From: Chrysoperla carnea
Taxonomy: Eukaryota; Arthropoda; Insecta; Neuroptera; Chrysopidae
Length of the DNA: 64,000 bases
Direction of reading: 5' to 3'
Assembly: GCF_905475395.1 (NCBI RefSeq)
Contig: NC_058339.1
Span: 49,671,172 to 49,735,171 of the forward strand
In this document: piece by piece, positions 51,401 to 63,477 of the stretch
Position numbering within the stretch: the stretch's first letter is position 1
Layout: each line of letters begins with the position of its first letter
Translations under genes and position numbers: made by a program
The notes under the pieces: model-generated
Seen by the model: only the letters and a program-made list of their open reading frames with translations
Database searches by the model: none
Told to the model about the DNA's origin: nothing

Positions 51401-54400
51401 GAATAAAATTGATAGAAAAGTGGATATTGATTGCAGATTGGATTGTTTCTAATTAGGTAGGTACTCGAGTGACTTTTCATATGTATTAACTGATACTCTC
51501 ATTGACTGATGAAGAGCAAAATGTAAGCCAGCATAGGCGGTTGGTGGCTGATACCGGTAGTTGACTGGTAGGTTGCATAATTAAATAAATAGAAGATAAA
51601 AACAATAATATATATTACTTCTTTTGATTGTAATGAAAAAGAAGGTAAAATTCTCATTATTTTTACAGATATAAATTAACAGCATACATAAGAATGGACA
51701 GAATTGTATACGAAATTAATAAGTCCATTAGAGAATTTAATTTTAAAACAAAAAGTACCTCTTTGATAAAACCAAAAATCCCTTGTAGGTATAAGTCAGT
51801 CGATTAAAAATAATATTTTTGGTTAAAGCCTATCAAGGTCTTATGAAGAGTTTTAAAATATTCTTTTGATCTGTGGATACGCGAGGTGTAAAGTGATATA
51901 CTTTTGAAAACGGCTAGTGAAACATGGGTACCTATACTGACTGAGTATATTATAATGGACTTTTGTGTAATTATTGATATTGATTTATTTTTATTTAATT
52001 ACTAATATTTCTTTGACTTACAAATTTGTCCAGTAATTTGAAGTTTTTGAAAATATGGCATATAACATGTTTTTCTACTTTTGATAAGTTTTAAAATTCA
52101 CATGACCTCTATCCATAGATATTATCAGCAAATTAAAATTAAGTATTTAAGTAAACATTCTTTTAAGGCACATAAAAAGCGGAATAAAATATTCTTTCTC
52201 AGGCGCCAGGAATCGAGCATAAATCCGAAGGAACACTTAAATTACATATGAGCCTCATATTCACTAGGATACGTCTAATTATTTATTATTATTATTTTTA
52301 TATCTACGTGTAAGGTAGTAGGTTTCAGAATTTAATTTCTGCATCTGTCAAATGGGCACCACTGTCTCCCAATTTATCGGGAATCTTCAATGGCTTATTC
52401 AACGACTGCTAACATACAAGAAGAATTTAGGAATCGAATTATGGAAACTGCAACAACAATAGTTATCTATTAAATTATTCTGAAACCCTTTCTATAAACA
52501 ATATTATTTTGCAAACACAATTTGTAACCTTCCATTATAGAGAAATCCCAGGCATCAGGAGACAGACCTCCAATTATATTTATAAAGGTCTAATTAACGC
52601 CTACAACAGTTTTCTTAGAATGTATGCCTGTAATTAATATCTACCTATATTATTTAATTCAATGCAATGTATTATTCTGTATATAGATGTAAAAATGTAA
52701 TTTGACCTTTTATCAGCGATTGAATATTGAAAAAAATAAACCAGTCACAGGTCCTATCAAATTTAAGTCGTTAAAATATCGATAACTATGTTTCATGAAC
52801 AAAATTTTGTAGAAAGTTTGTGGCTTTAGGTTATTGTTAAATTATGTGTTTGTTGAGTTATTTGATCAATTTAAAGAATAACTCTACTTATTAACTGAAA
52901 GTAGTGCGACTATCGCAACTTCAAATAGATCGATTTTTTGTTTATATGATATTCAAATGCTTATACATTAATTTTGTATTTTTTAGAGGGGAAGGTGGGG
53001 TGAAGTCGCTGAAGCCTTTAAATAATTATTTAATATTAAAATGCTCTTTATGTAGGAATCCCAAAAAACGACATATTGTGATAGTTTTTGATAATATTTT
53101 CTTGGAATGAAAAACGTAAATTTAAAAAAAATTATAAAATTTTTATAATTGATCATTGATCAAAACATTGACCCTAATTTCATTGTTGCTATCCCAAGTT
53201 TATACGCCGATTAAATACAAATTTTGAGTTGACACCTTTAAAAGACTCACGCGTAGTTAAACAGTTAACTTAAATCTAGACCAGCAAGTCAGTTCAGGTA
53301 TAAGTAAGCTGCACAGCAACAAACACCAGAAATAATAGGACAGGTTACTCTAGACCACTCTAGACACTGTTTTCAAAAACAACTATCAGCTGAGAACAGG
53401 GGGAGGGACAATGCAGAAATGCGACTCGTCTGTTTCGTAGTTGATTTTTCTCGTCATAAATGACATTTAAAATGTCATATAATCATGAGCTTATAATCCA
53501 ACTTGTTCTGTGTAAATGAGAAATATAACTGCAGAAGATAGCTTATCACCTTTTTAGAAAAAAACACACACCTTTGAGCGAATTATCTATCAGAAAATGT
53601 AGCTATTGTTTTTTTGTACCAAGGCGGCAATTGATTTTTTGTTTCAATTACGATTTCACAGCCATAATGTCAAAAATCGCTTCCAATATACTTGTTTAGG
53701 TACTGACAACATGTTCAAAAAGTTCTAGCGGTTTCGCATATATCTTTTTTGAAATAAGTAATTTTCGAAAGAACAAAAAAATATCTTTCTCGTGAGATAA
53801 TTCGAAAATTAAAAATTTTCGAAGGTAAAATATTCTGCTGAAAAGAGCTAATCTTTCACTCTTTAAACTTTTTTCTGTAACTTTATTATTTTTGGAGTTA
53901 TTTAACGATAATGACTTTTTTTCGAAATTTTTTTTTTGTATTTAAATGCAATATTTAAATTGCAAAAGTTTATATTTGAAACTTAAATAAAGTAAATTTT
54001 AAAGCGGCAAACATTAATTTGGTTCGTATACTGTACTTCAAGATAAGGACTAAGAAGTAAGAAAAAATTTAATAAACGAATGTTGTTCTTGGTGAAGATT
54101 GAGAAAAATCGTTGAGTTGACGCAGCTTTTGCGTGGCGAATTTTTTATTTTTGAATTTTACAGCCTTGAATAAAATGAAATACGAATTAGTTAGGCAATA
54201 GGAATGTTGATTTGACTAAGACTATTACTTCAATGTTCAGACAAAGTATAAAATAAGCGATAATATTAGTACCTCCGTATACATACAGCCCATAGAGCAT
54301 AATATAGAACAAAGACCAGAAATCACAAAATAATCTATACAAAAGTTGTTGAATTTTAAAAGGCAAACGTAAGAATGGCCTTGACTTTGAATTTGTAGTT

Positions 54401-57400
54401 TGTAGGTTGACGACTTTGTAGGTTATACCTTGAAATTTTCTAATGATACCCATATTTTTACCTCAGTTTAAATTTTGAAACTTAGTACAGGTACAAATAA
54501 ATGAATAATATTAATGTATTCTCGAAATTTCTAGTTGCCCAGAAAAGGTGAAATGATCCACCTTCTAGTTGCCCAGAAAACATTTTCAAAAATGACAATT
54601 TTTAAATCCATATACACTCTAATGATTGAAAAATAAAAAAGACGCGACGGAAGCTTGTCACTTGTCAGTCTTCAGCCATTATAGCTTGTCTGCTGTATAG
54701 CTCACTGCACCTTAATTTGCACATGGAGGTAATCATAGAAGATGAATGAAAATTACAGAAAATATTCATAAAAACATAACAAAAAGATATTTTGTACATA
54801 AAAAGTGAAAGTTAAACACAAAATGATAAAATAAAAAAAATTAATTGGCAAACCTGTATATAATATCAATTTTGTAAGTATTTTTATAATTTAATAAATT
54901 TATAATTCATTGCAATTTATAAAATTACCACCTTTTGTTAACTTTAATTGTTTGTACAACCCATTTTGAAAGTATTCATCCGATATTTAAAAGGATATAT
55001 GACTTGGAGTTTGAAGTTTATTGGAGTTCTTATAAATTCCAAAGGTTCTTTCAATTCAATTAAGTTAGAGGGTTGAACTTTTGTCTTACGTTAATTTTAA
55101 AATTGTGTCTTTTGGTAATATTGATTCACTGGTCTCTCTTTCTGCCTTTTTTGTAAATATTTCATGTATTTGTAATATTTACATCTAGTAATAAGCCACA
55201 TATAATGAAGTGGAAATATGACCATAGTGATGGGGCTCTGTTGCTTAAAAGTTTTTTATGGCTTATTCTACACCTAAATTGTTCCTCAAAATTAATTACG
55301 CAAAGCTTAAACGGCTAAATTATCCATTGTTTTTAATCCGCTTGTATATGTCTCATAAATATATGACACCGGATGGCTAAAAATAACTATTATCATTTGG
55401 TAAATACATTTATCAGTCAAGATTAATACCTATTTAATTACCATAAATAATTATGAAAGAGAAACTTCATTGTAAGTATTTACTTTAATAAAATAATATC
55501 AAAATTTGACTGAGATCCGGAGAAAAGGTCCAGCTTTTCCAATTTTCCAGTAACAGCGTCAGAATCACTGAAATGTTATATAGAAAACCATATTCGTAAA
55601 CCATAGAATATTTTTATAAACAGAATTTCCTTCATAAACTTTCCTAGATATCTTATTTTACTCTTTAGAGGAAAGCGGGAGGCTAAGTTCAAATCCTTTT
55701 TTTTTCCTGTGCTCAGCTATAGACCTTATATGAACATTCTTTTATAGTTTTGAAGAAAATAGACACCAAAATTTTGATCTAATTTGGTCCCCAACGGGTA
55801 AATAGTGATGTTTACAAAAAAAAGTTTCAAACAAAAGATATTTATTTTTTTATAAGGAACATTTTTCATGCCTAAACTTTTGTTCTATCCTTAACGGTTT
55901 ACAAGATGAGTCCTACGGACTCAAGACCCAAATGACTTATATTGCTCATTTACGAACCCAACCATACCTATTTTGGTCCTTTTCGTTTTTGAGTTATCGT
56001 GTTGAAAGACAGACGGACAGACAATTGGAAATGGAAAAATTAGGTAATTTTATGAACACCTATATCAGAAATTTGTTCGTAGCATAAACATATATACAAG
56101 GCGTGGAAACACATCTAAAAACTAATAAAATAATTATTATTTTCAACTCAGTTATCAAAATTATATTTTTTTAACTAAAAAAGTATTAAAATTTTGTTTG
56201 TTAATTTCAACTAATGGTACTAATTTTTTAATTAGTAAGTGGGGGTATTCAGCAAAAAGCCATCAAATGAGCCCCTGTCAATCTCATTGTTATCATGTTT
56301 GAAAATGATTGTAGGGACATTTTTTTCTAAATATTATAATAATTAAATTAATAATTTTCCCACTTTTCATAATATTAATATTTAAAATATGAATAAAATG
56401 ACACTTTTATATCCTTGAAATTATGATTTTTTATATTACATAATTGAAAGAGGTCATAAAATATACCGAAGACAAACTGGTTAATTATCATAACTTATTA
56501 TCATTTTTAAGTTATTACTATAATTTTTATTAAATAATAATATTACAGATTTTCATAATAATAAACCAATTACAAATCGATATTTGTTTCATTGTAAGTT
56601 GTTGCATCTAACTAGTGGAGATCATATTGACAAAGAGATCTCCAAGAATACGTTTGTTTCCGGTAAGAAAAGCAACACCTATAATTTGCCGGCATACGCT
56701 TTATTGGAGCCAGTAAAATCATATATACACACAAATGGCATAAAATTAGAGAACATGACGAACTTAAAATTTGAACTATAAGAGATCAATTTGATCAAAA
56801 ATTCAAGATGAGCAACTTGAAAAACTCCCTTAGATGCTTCAAAAGGGTTTAAATTTTGTAAAGTCTTCATTTGCAAAAAAATGGTCTATTTGATTTTGGG
56901 AGATTTTCAGACCCCTAGAAGGGAGGGGGAAGTGCATAAAGGAGTTTATTAATAAAAATATCTTAAATTTTGGATTAGGCACTTTAGGATTTTAACCTTT
57001 TTAAAATCTTTTTTCTTTATCTGATTTACTTTACGATATAAAACCCCTTCACGTCAATGGGCGGGAGTTAAAACTAAGAAATTCCGCTTTAAACCATATA
57101 GACTTTTTTTAGGATAATTTTCTGAAGCCAATGCAAAAAACCACAAGTCAAACACCCAGCAAATAATTTTTTCAAAGGAATTAAAAAATTCTAGGTTCGT
57201 TTATTGTACTATTTATCCTCTTATCATTTTTCTTAACAATAAGTTTATGGTGTTATTTACGTGGTGAATTGAAAATTAACAGATTTAATTTTGAGAGTTC
57301 AAAAGTTAAGATAATTACTAAAAACATTGATCACAGAAAGTATGATCAGAAATATCTACGTGTGTAATAAAACATTGAAAAAAATTGATAAAAGATGTTT

Positions 57401-58638
57401 ACGACAATTTTATAGCATTTGATATGATAATATTTTACCAATATATTTTTTTATCACTAAGTATTATGTGTTTATGACTATTAGATTACGATTATGAAGG
57501 TTTTTTTTTCAAAACTTTATTATCATAATCCAGACTATTTAATATGTCATCAGCTGATCATTGAATTGAAACTGTTTAGGCGTTGCGTACCATTCTTGTT
57601 GGTACAGCCTACATACTAGGATTTTTTCTTCCTTCGGATCTTTATTAAATAATGTTATTTTATATTATTTTATTATTAATAATTAGTTTATGTTCAATAA
57701 AATTTAATGTTACGAGCTTAAAATTGATTTGAATTGATTTGAACCGCATTATAATTTCAATAATTTCAACCCTAAATATGAAAAAAGATCGAAGCCATGT
57801 TATATCGAGGTGTAATTTTTTTCTCAATTGACGCCAGAAAAAAGTCCCATTTATTCTCTTTAAAAATCAATTTCAATTTTGCTAATTTTTTTTTTCTGCG
57901 AAAAAATTGAAAATATAATAGAGAACAAAAATCATTTAACTCGCATCATCGTCACGGGTCACGATCCATACATATTATTACATACATATTAGTACATTAA
58001 AAACAATGGTTACACCCGATCACTGGAGTTAAGCAACATTGAGCACACTTAGTTCTAGGATGGGTGGCCGCTTGAAAACCCTGTGTGCTGTTGCTTTTTT
58101 TTATTATTTATAATTTTTTTTTATTCACACGTTAATAATTTCAATTTCAAATTATGAAATTTTAATTATTTATACTATAATTAATTAAAAAATTGAAAAA
58201 AAAAACTTTTATTTCAAAGTTTTAAGTTTTCACTTCCGTCGACAGTCCCCAATGACTAACCAGTAGATAGTCAATGACTGACTATCTTTTTTTTAATTAC
58301 AGCGGAATAAGCAGAGAAGTTACAAACAACACAAAATATAAATGTTATAAATAATATATTGTTGACATTACCTACTGAGGTTGCCTGATAAATTAAAAAC
58401 CATGAAATGAAAACAGGCAGTGAACTTAATAATATTGCTTTTTTTCGTCCAATAATATCAACAGTAAATGCTACCCACGGTACGGCCACCATATTGCCTA
58501 CCATAACCATACTGGCAATCCATGATGCTTGCGAACTCGTTACACCACCAGGTATAGGTGATTCTGCACTTTGTAATATTGGTACTGATGGTGACACCCA
58601 TCCCATTAATTGACCAGTTGTAAATGTTGCTAAGGCAC
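47412..58638 (-). CDS. Tret1-like: Gene C: Tret1-like sugar transporter, first exon missing from the call
   Basis: Join of 58372-58638 and 47412-48463 gives about 439 residues covering TM1 to the C-terminus. The first exon (18-55 residues in the neighbours) was not found. Landmarks: GQLMGWVSPSVP after TM1, DIIGRKKA, the EMLYLARFVGG junction, GEISEASIRGALGS, MPESPYYYV, QELSGITPN in TM7, VDKTGRRPL, GELFPSN after TM10, and LPETKNRTLAEI near the end. The architecture is that of a 12-helix plasma-membrane sugar porter. TM7 has Gln-Glu instead of Gln-Gln and Thr where Asn is usual, and the final motif is PETKN rather than PETKG. An AATAAA overlaps the stop codon (TTTATT at 47411-47416 on +). Confidence 0.88.
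53054..53130 (+). repeat. Decayed fragment related to MITE M2
   Basis: AGGAATCCCAAAAAACGACA then GTTTTTGATAATATTTTCTT resembles the interior of M2 copy 1 (near 33738-33800). The ends are absent. Confidence 0.5.
55690..56100 (-). repeat. R1 repeat copy, inverted
   Basis: Carries CGGTTTACAAGATGAGTCCT, GACAGACGGACAGACAATTG and AATTAGGTAATTTTATGAAC, the reverse complement of landmarks in the 38041 copy in the expected order. Confidence 0.7.
58006..58096 (+). pseudogene. 5S rRNA-derived sequence (pseudogene or head of a 5S-derived SINE)
   Basis: CCCGATCACTGGAGTTAAGC, then GATGGGTGGCCGCTTG and GTGTGCTGTTGC, align in order and spacing with the 3' two thirds of animal 5S rRNA, including the A- and C-box parts of the internal promoter. 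A T-run follows (Pol III-type terminator). The 5' third is not recognisable and several paired positions are changed, so a working gene is unlikely. It sits inside gene C's large intron on the opposite strand. Confidence 0.75.
58372..58638 (-). CDS. Tret1-like: Gene C exon 2 (TM1-TM3 region)
   Basis: It sits between a TTTTAATTCTAG acceptor and a GTAATG donor (58366-58371 on +). It encodes GALATFTTGQLMGW to ...LIYQATSV plus G. The incoming split codon (x|GT) shows that a coding exon must precede it. Its length (267 nt) and both phases match gene A exon 2. Confidence 0.9.
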
Positions 58639-59514
58639 CTAGAATTAAAATAATAATAATAATTATTATTTACAGAGAAATTTAATTTTTTAAATCTGAA
58701 AAAAAAAATTACAAAAAATAATTTTATCAAGATAGTTTAATTCTGTTTAGCGTATGCCAAAAATGTTTAATAGAAGGTCAGATAATTTGAATGGGTTTAT
58801 AACTTTATTAACGAGTGCAAGATTTCTATTACTCTGGTGTCTATTGAGAGTAAAACCTCCCGTGTTTGTTTGTGTGGACTATTTTATCCCTGTTTTAGCT
58901 GGAGGAAAATCAAAGCGGTGTAGAACTTTAATATTTGCGTTCGGCAAAAGTATGCTTCGAGTTCCACCACATATCTAGATTCCAAAAAGGGTCTTTTAAG
59001 ATAAAATTGCGCTCTTAAGATAAATTCTTAACAATGAAGAAGTTTATTAACTAACTTTTCGGTACGTCAATCAATAATTAAAATCCCATCAGATGGAGGA
59101 AGTTTTTTTGTCTTTAATAAATATATCTGGCCTAAAATGCTAATGGCGTATGAATAAAGTGATGTAAAAAATCAATAAAAATGAATTGAGGACAATTGAT
59201 TTAATAAAACAGCACAAATAAAAAAAATCGATTCAGGAAATAATAATAACAATTAAACGTTCAAACACCACCCACATTTAATATACAGAGTGTCCTAGAT
59301 TTTATTCAAGAAATGAATTTTTTTGTTATGAAACTTTATTTATTTCAAATTTTTTATGTACTTCATATAAGTCAGAGTTTTTTATTCATGGTACTTTTAA
59401 TATCTTTAACTATCACAGCACCTTATACCACTTATCATATGAGAGTCCGGCTGTACACTTGAACGCACATTACCTATTTTAATTTGAACAAATAGACAGA
59501 AACGAAAAAATTAC

Positions 59515-59605
59515 ATAGAAACCGGGACTCGAACCAGGGTGCTCTAGATATCCGGTCTAACAAGTAATCAATTCCGACACTCCTGTTCCATGTGAGTGAT
59601 TCAAA
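59515..59605 (-). repeat. tRNA-like SINE head with perfect box B
   Basis: The minus strand carries GGTTCGAGTCC (59524-59534), a perfect Pol III box B, inside CCCTGGTTCGAGTCCCGG (T-arm like). About 50 bp upstream, TGGAACAGGAGTG approximates box A. A full cloverleaf does not close convincingly, so it is more likely a tRNA-derived SINE than a tRNA gene. It lies between two similar AT-rich stretches (about 59322-59375 and 59676-59733, TTATTTCAAATTTTTT). Confidence 0.55.
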
Positions 59606-60175
59606 TTATATGATTGTGTATACAAAACACACAAACGTTTCGCATTACTATATAAGTGATACAAATGACATATTTTTATTATGAAACTAAATTTTAACAT
59701 TTATTTCAAATTTTTTGTATTATATATAAGTCTCACTCTCATCTGTAAAGTGGTATGATGTGTTGAGATAGAAAAAGCTATTAAAAATATTATGTAGATT
59801 TTTTGACTTTGACCCCCTACCTTTTGTTACACAATGTCCCATTTCCTTGACCCACTCTCCTCCGCTTAACATGTGACGTAATTAGGGATATATCCCAATT
59901 ACGTTTTTTTTTGGCATGTTTTAAAAAAATAAAATTGAGATATGCGAAATTTCTTTGTATAAAATCGGATGCAAGATTTTGAGACAAGATACTTTCAGCT
60001 TTCCAACGTAATCAAGCAGATTCCTGTACGATACTGCCAGTACTAAGCAGTAGGAATAGAAAAAAATTTTGGAGCATTTCATTCCAAAACTAGAAAGTAA
60101 AAATTTTCGAAAGTACTGTTATTGATTCATATTCGATCTACTACAATCATCTATTTAAAAATTTGGTAAAATTTT

Positions 60176-60643
60176 GTGTGTTCAACTACTATTTTTGATC
60201 ATAAGACAGCTTCAAAGTCTTTTTTCCTTAAATTTACTAATATATGCGCATATTTTAAATCAATCGATACGAATCCATATTCGGACAAAAGTCTATTAAT
60301 TTGTTGTTTTTTGATAACAATGGTTTACTTGAAGTCCATCCTAATATGTTATTCATTGTCTAGTACACTATTTAAAAACAAAGCATTAGAGAAACAAAAA
60401 CACACTGAAGTAGTGTTTATAAAATTGTCAAGAAAAAAGTACGCATACACTTTTAAAAAAAAAGAGAAGGTTACAACAGTTTTAGCATATCAAACAAATA
60501 TTAAATCATTTTCAATGCCAAAAAGAAATTACCATCTTTCTCTAAAATCTAATAAATTTATAATCGCAATGTGTGTAGCAGCACCAGGAGCGTATACATC
60601 TTTATTATTCGGTCTGCGAATTATCCATATGTTATCCGTATAG
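60176..60643 (+). other. 155-codon open frame of unknown meaning
   Basis: The frame opens with GTG. The first ATG is near 60320 and would give 107 residues. The product is Lys/Ser-rich with one hydrophobic stretch (LLICCFLITMVYLKSILICY) and a hydrophobic C-terminus. I recognise no domain. It stops just at the left end of a foldback element. It may be chance, a relic of an element, or a real small gene. Confidence 0.15.
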
Positions 60644-61145
60644 TCTACAAGCCCATACTGAAATTTTTCAGATGAAATGATCCACCAGGAATCATGTTGA
60701 AAAAGATACTACTATATGTACAAGTAAGTTTATAAGCACCATGACGCCAGTTTTGCGCGTTACAGATGAGCATATAAATGTCACACTCCTTGTTATGTCA
60801 CCACTGTACCATCAAACATATACGGCGTTGCTTGATACTAGCTCTGCATAAGTATTCGAAGCGAATTACATAAATGCCGTAGAGAAATAAGCCACATAGT
60901 GCTTCGGAAATTGACGGAAATAAAAATTTTTTGAACTTTTGTCACCGAAGTTCCCGGATTTTCTTTTGTACGGCATTTATGTAATTCGTATTCTCACCTG
61001 CACTGCGCAAAACTGACGATATGGTGGATTGGATTTTGATATGGTTGTGAACTTACTTTTACATATAGGAGCATCTTTTACTAGATGATTCCTGGTTGGT
61101 CTTTTTACTCGAAAAATATCAGCATATAGACTTGTAGTCTACTAT
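60641..61145. mobile_element. Diverged foldback/TIR element, about 500 bp
   Basis: The left arm reads TAGTCTACAAG, then CACCAGGAATCAT, ATATGTACAAGTAAGTT and CAGTTTTGCGC. The right arm read in reverse complement gives TAGACTACAAG, AACCAGGAATCAT, ATATGTAAAAGTAAGTT and CAGTTTTGCGC in the same order. An inner block, GAATTACATAAATGCCGTA, is also mirrored. Arms are about 200 bp and clearly diverged. Confidence 0.75.
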
Positions 61146-62551
61146 GTAGCCAGTAGCGTAAAATTATCGTACATAAACAGAATTATCGTCCTTATCAAAA
61201 TAACTCTTTTAATTAATAAATAAATCATAGTAAAGTTTTAATTTTATGTCAAAGTTTTCTTTTTTCTCAGACATAAACGTACTGCTATAGTAATGGAATT
61301 CAAAATTCGATATGAACTAAAAATTTAAATGTGAGTGGAAATGCCCACAATAGTCTACGCGTATGTGCAGTAACAGCTTTACAAAATTTTTAAAACGTAA
61401 ATAAATAATGACCTCAAAAATAAAAATAAAAGTGATATATTTTTAGAAATAAAAACAGACGAACGACATTGACTCCCGCGTGTATTTAATTCGAAAATAC
61501 TTCAATGGTAATAATTATTCTATTTATTCTAATTGTAAGCGTATTTATACAGTAATAAACGGAATACAGATCCTAAACCGGCGACAGAAATGAGAGCGTC
61601 ATTTTATCGCCTTTTGCATCGAAATGAGCTGAAAAGTTATTATTCCAGTTTTTGGCCATGATAGAGGGTGGGGTAGTAATTTTTCTGAAACGAGTAAAAT
61701 TTTATCGGCTATTTCATGTTCGCTGATTAATTCTATGATAGAAAGTAGTATCGAAAAACGACTGTGAGAAATTGATAAAAAATTTGTTACTAAGGAAATT
61801 TTCGATGTCTCAGCTAAAATAACATGATAAATGTGTTACCAACTAATTTATCAGTATAACATACTGTTGTAATTATTTTTAGGGACAAACTATATCTAGT
61901 TAGACCCTAAAAATAATTTTAGAATTAAAATTAATTTCTTGACGTAATTTCAATTCAAAGTGCCAAATTCTTATTAACTTTCAGTGTCCCTCGAGAAAAT
62001 CTACTCAAAAGTATAATGTGATTTGTTTACTAGAACAATAACGCCATTTAATAGAAAAGTTTTTTATTTAATTTTTTTATTTAATTTTTTTTCGAAACTT
62101 TACTAAAAATAACTAAGAAAAATTAAAATGTTTCCTTTTAAATTGATTATTCATGCAATTTTACTTTTTCTAAACTATAAATTTAAACGCCAGTGACGTC
62201 AGAATGTACAAAAAATATCGAACCGAAATCTGATTCATTTTCTTCCTTCCGAAATCAGATTCATTTTTTTTTTTAGTTGTAAAACAACTCAAGTAACTGC
62301 ATTATGTTTTATAATCAAGCCTGCAAATTATTGGCTGATTTCATGAAATAATTGAAATCCTTTATGTTGGAAAGGGTTCCGAGTACATTTCTTGAATATG
62401 GACACGATTTAATTGCAATTTGATGTACAAATTAATCACTAACTAAATGAATGATATTTTTTACCTAATCCAAATACAATATTTTTAAGTTGGGCTAGCC
62501 AATTTTATGTACCAGCAAAAAGAAAGCGTTTTTTTAACTCCATACACTTAA

Positions 62552-63176
62552 GGATGTATGAGCATGACAACAATGTTTGATTTAAAGGCTCAAAATTTGT
62601 TTGTAGGTAGTCTTTTACTCAAAGAATATGTGGTTAAAATTTTAGCTTAGGTATCCGTGCAAATTTTTAAGAAAAAAGTCATTAAAAATCGATATAAAAT
62701 ACATTGGCTCTTAAAAACGACATATTTTGGAAGTTTTTGATAATTTTCATTTGGAATGAATGAAAACAAATTTAAAAAAACCTTTTTAATAGAAAGTAAA
62801 CATATTAGCAATGAATTAGAAAAGAAAAAAACTAAGTGTCACCGTCCATATAAGGGATGAAAGAGCAGGGTAGATTAAGGGTTGAAATTATTTTTATCTT
62901 ATTTTCAACTTTGATGATGAATTTTGTTATAACTTCATGAATGTAGACGAAAAATAAGAATAAAATTTTTCGATATGTGTCTTGGTTTTCGAAATATCGA
63001 AAGCTAAATAATTACACAAAATTTTCAATTTTCGATATTTTGAAAATTAAGCCAGATATCGAAAAATTTTATTCTTACTTTTCGTCTTATATCGTCAAGT
63101 AATAATATAAATTTATTATCAAAATTGAAAATATCTATTTTTAAATTTGTGCCCCCACTACCATGCTCATACATCC
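62552..63176. mobile_element. TTAA-flanked MITE family M2, copy 2 (625 bp)
   Basis: Same termini and TTAA borders (62548-62551 and 63177-63180) as the copy at 33571-34209. By eye the two differ by a handful of substitutions and one net 14-bp deletion. Confidence 0.85.
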
Positions 63177-63178
63177 TT

Positions 63179-63477
63179 AAGGCGCAATTCCACTGAGGCA
63201 ACACTGGGCGACATGTAGCTCAATATTTGTTGTCATGTGTTGCTTATTGTAAGCATGCGACAACGTAGCACAAAATTCAATTAAATCTGTCCAGATTCCA
63301 TGTTGCATGCTACAAGCCGCACCGATTCATTCACGTTGGATAAAAGACGACACTCTTCAACTTGTAGCGTTCGGCAGAGACCTATTTTTTGTCGCTTTGT
63401 GTTATCTCTATTAAAAGACTCAATGTAGCCGACTTCAATGCCACATGCTAAATGTTTCCTCAGTAGAATTGCGCCTT
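63179..63477. mobile_element. TIR MITE M3, about 300 bp, abutting M2 copy 2
   Basis: AAGGCGCAATTCCACTGAGG on the left and CCTCAGTAGAATTGCGCCTT on the right are inverted repeats of about 25 bp. The interior is GC-richer than its surroundings. The left tip overlaps the TTAA target duplication of M2 copy 2. The 67-codon minus-strand open frame at 63281-63484 is a by-product of this element. Confidence 0.75.

Larger units (their letters stand above)
48464..58371 (-). other. Gene C intron 2, 9.9 kb
   Basis: AT-rich. It contains a decayed M2-like fragment near 53054-53130, an R1 copy at 55690-56100, and the 5S-derived sequence at 58006-58096. I see no internal exon: joining the flanking exons directly restores the family sequence EMLYLARFVGG. 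Confidence 0.75.

Noticed and set aside
58639-58730. Minus-strand 90-codon frame reaching upstream of gene C exon 2
   Set aside because: It is in a different frame from the transporter and runs through the acceptor and a TTA/ATT-rich intron tract.
60990-61030. Strong GTGAGA donor on the minus strand, considered for gene C exon 1
   Set aside because: It lies in a mirrored block of the foldback element and the upstream frame does not resemble the family.
62452-62510. Possible gene C first exon ending ...WLAQLKNIVFGL with a GTAAAA donor
   Set aside because: The phase fits, but an in-frame stop lies just upstream with no ATG, and the residues do not match the IIAT/IAAT end seen in the other first exons.
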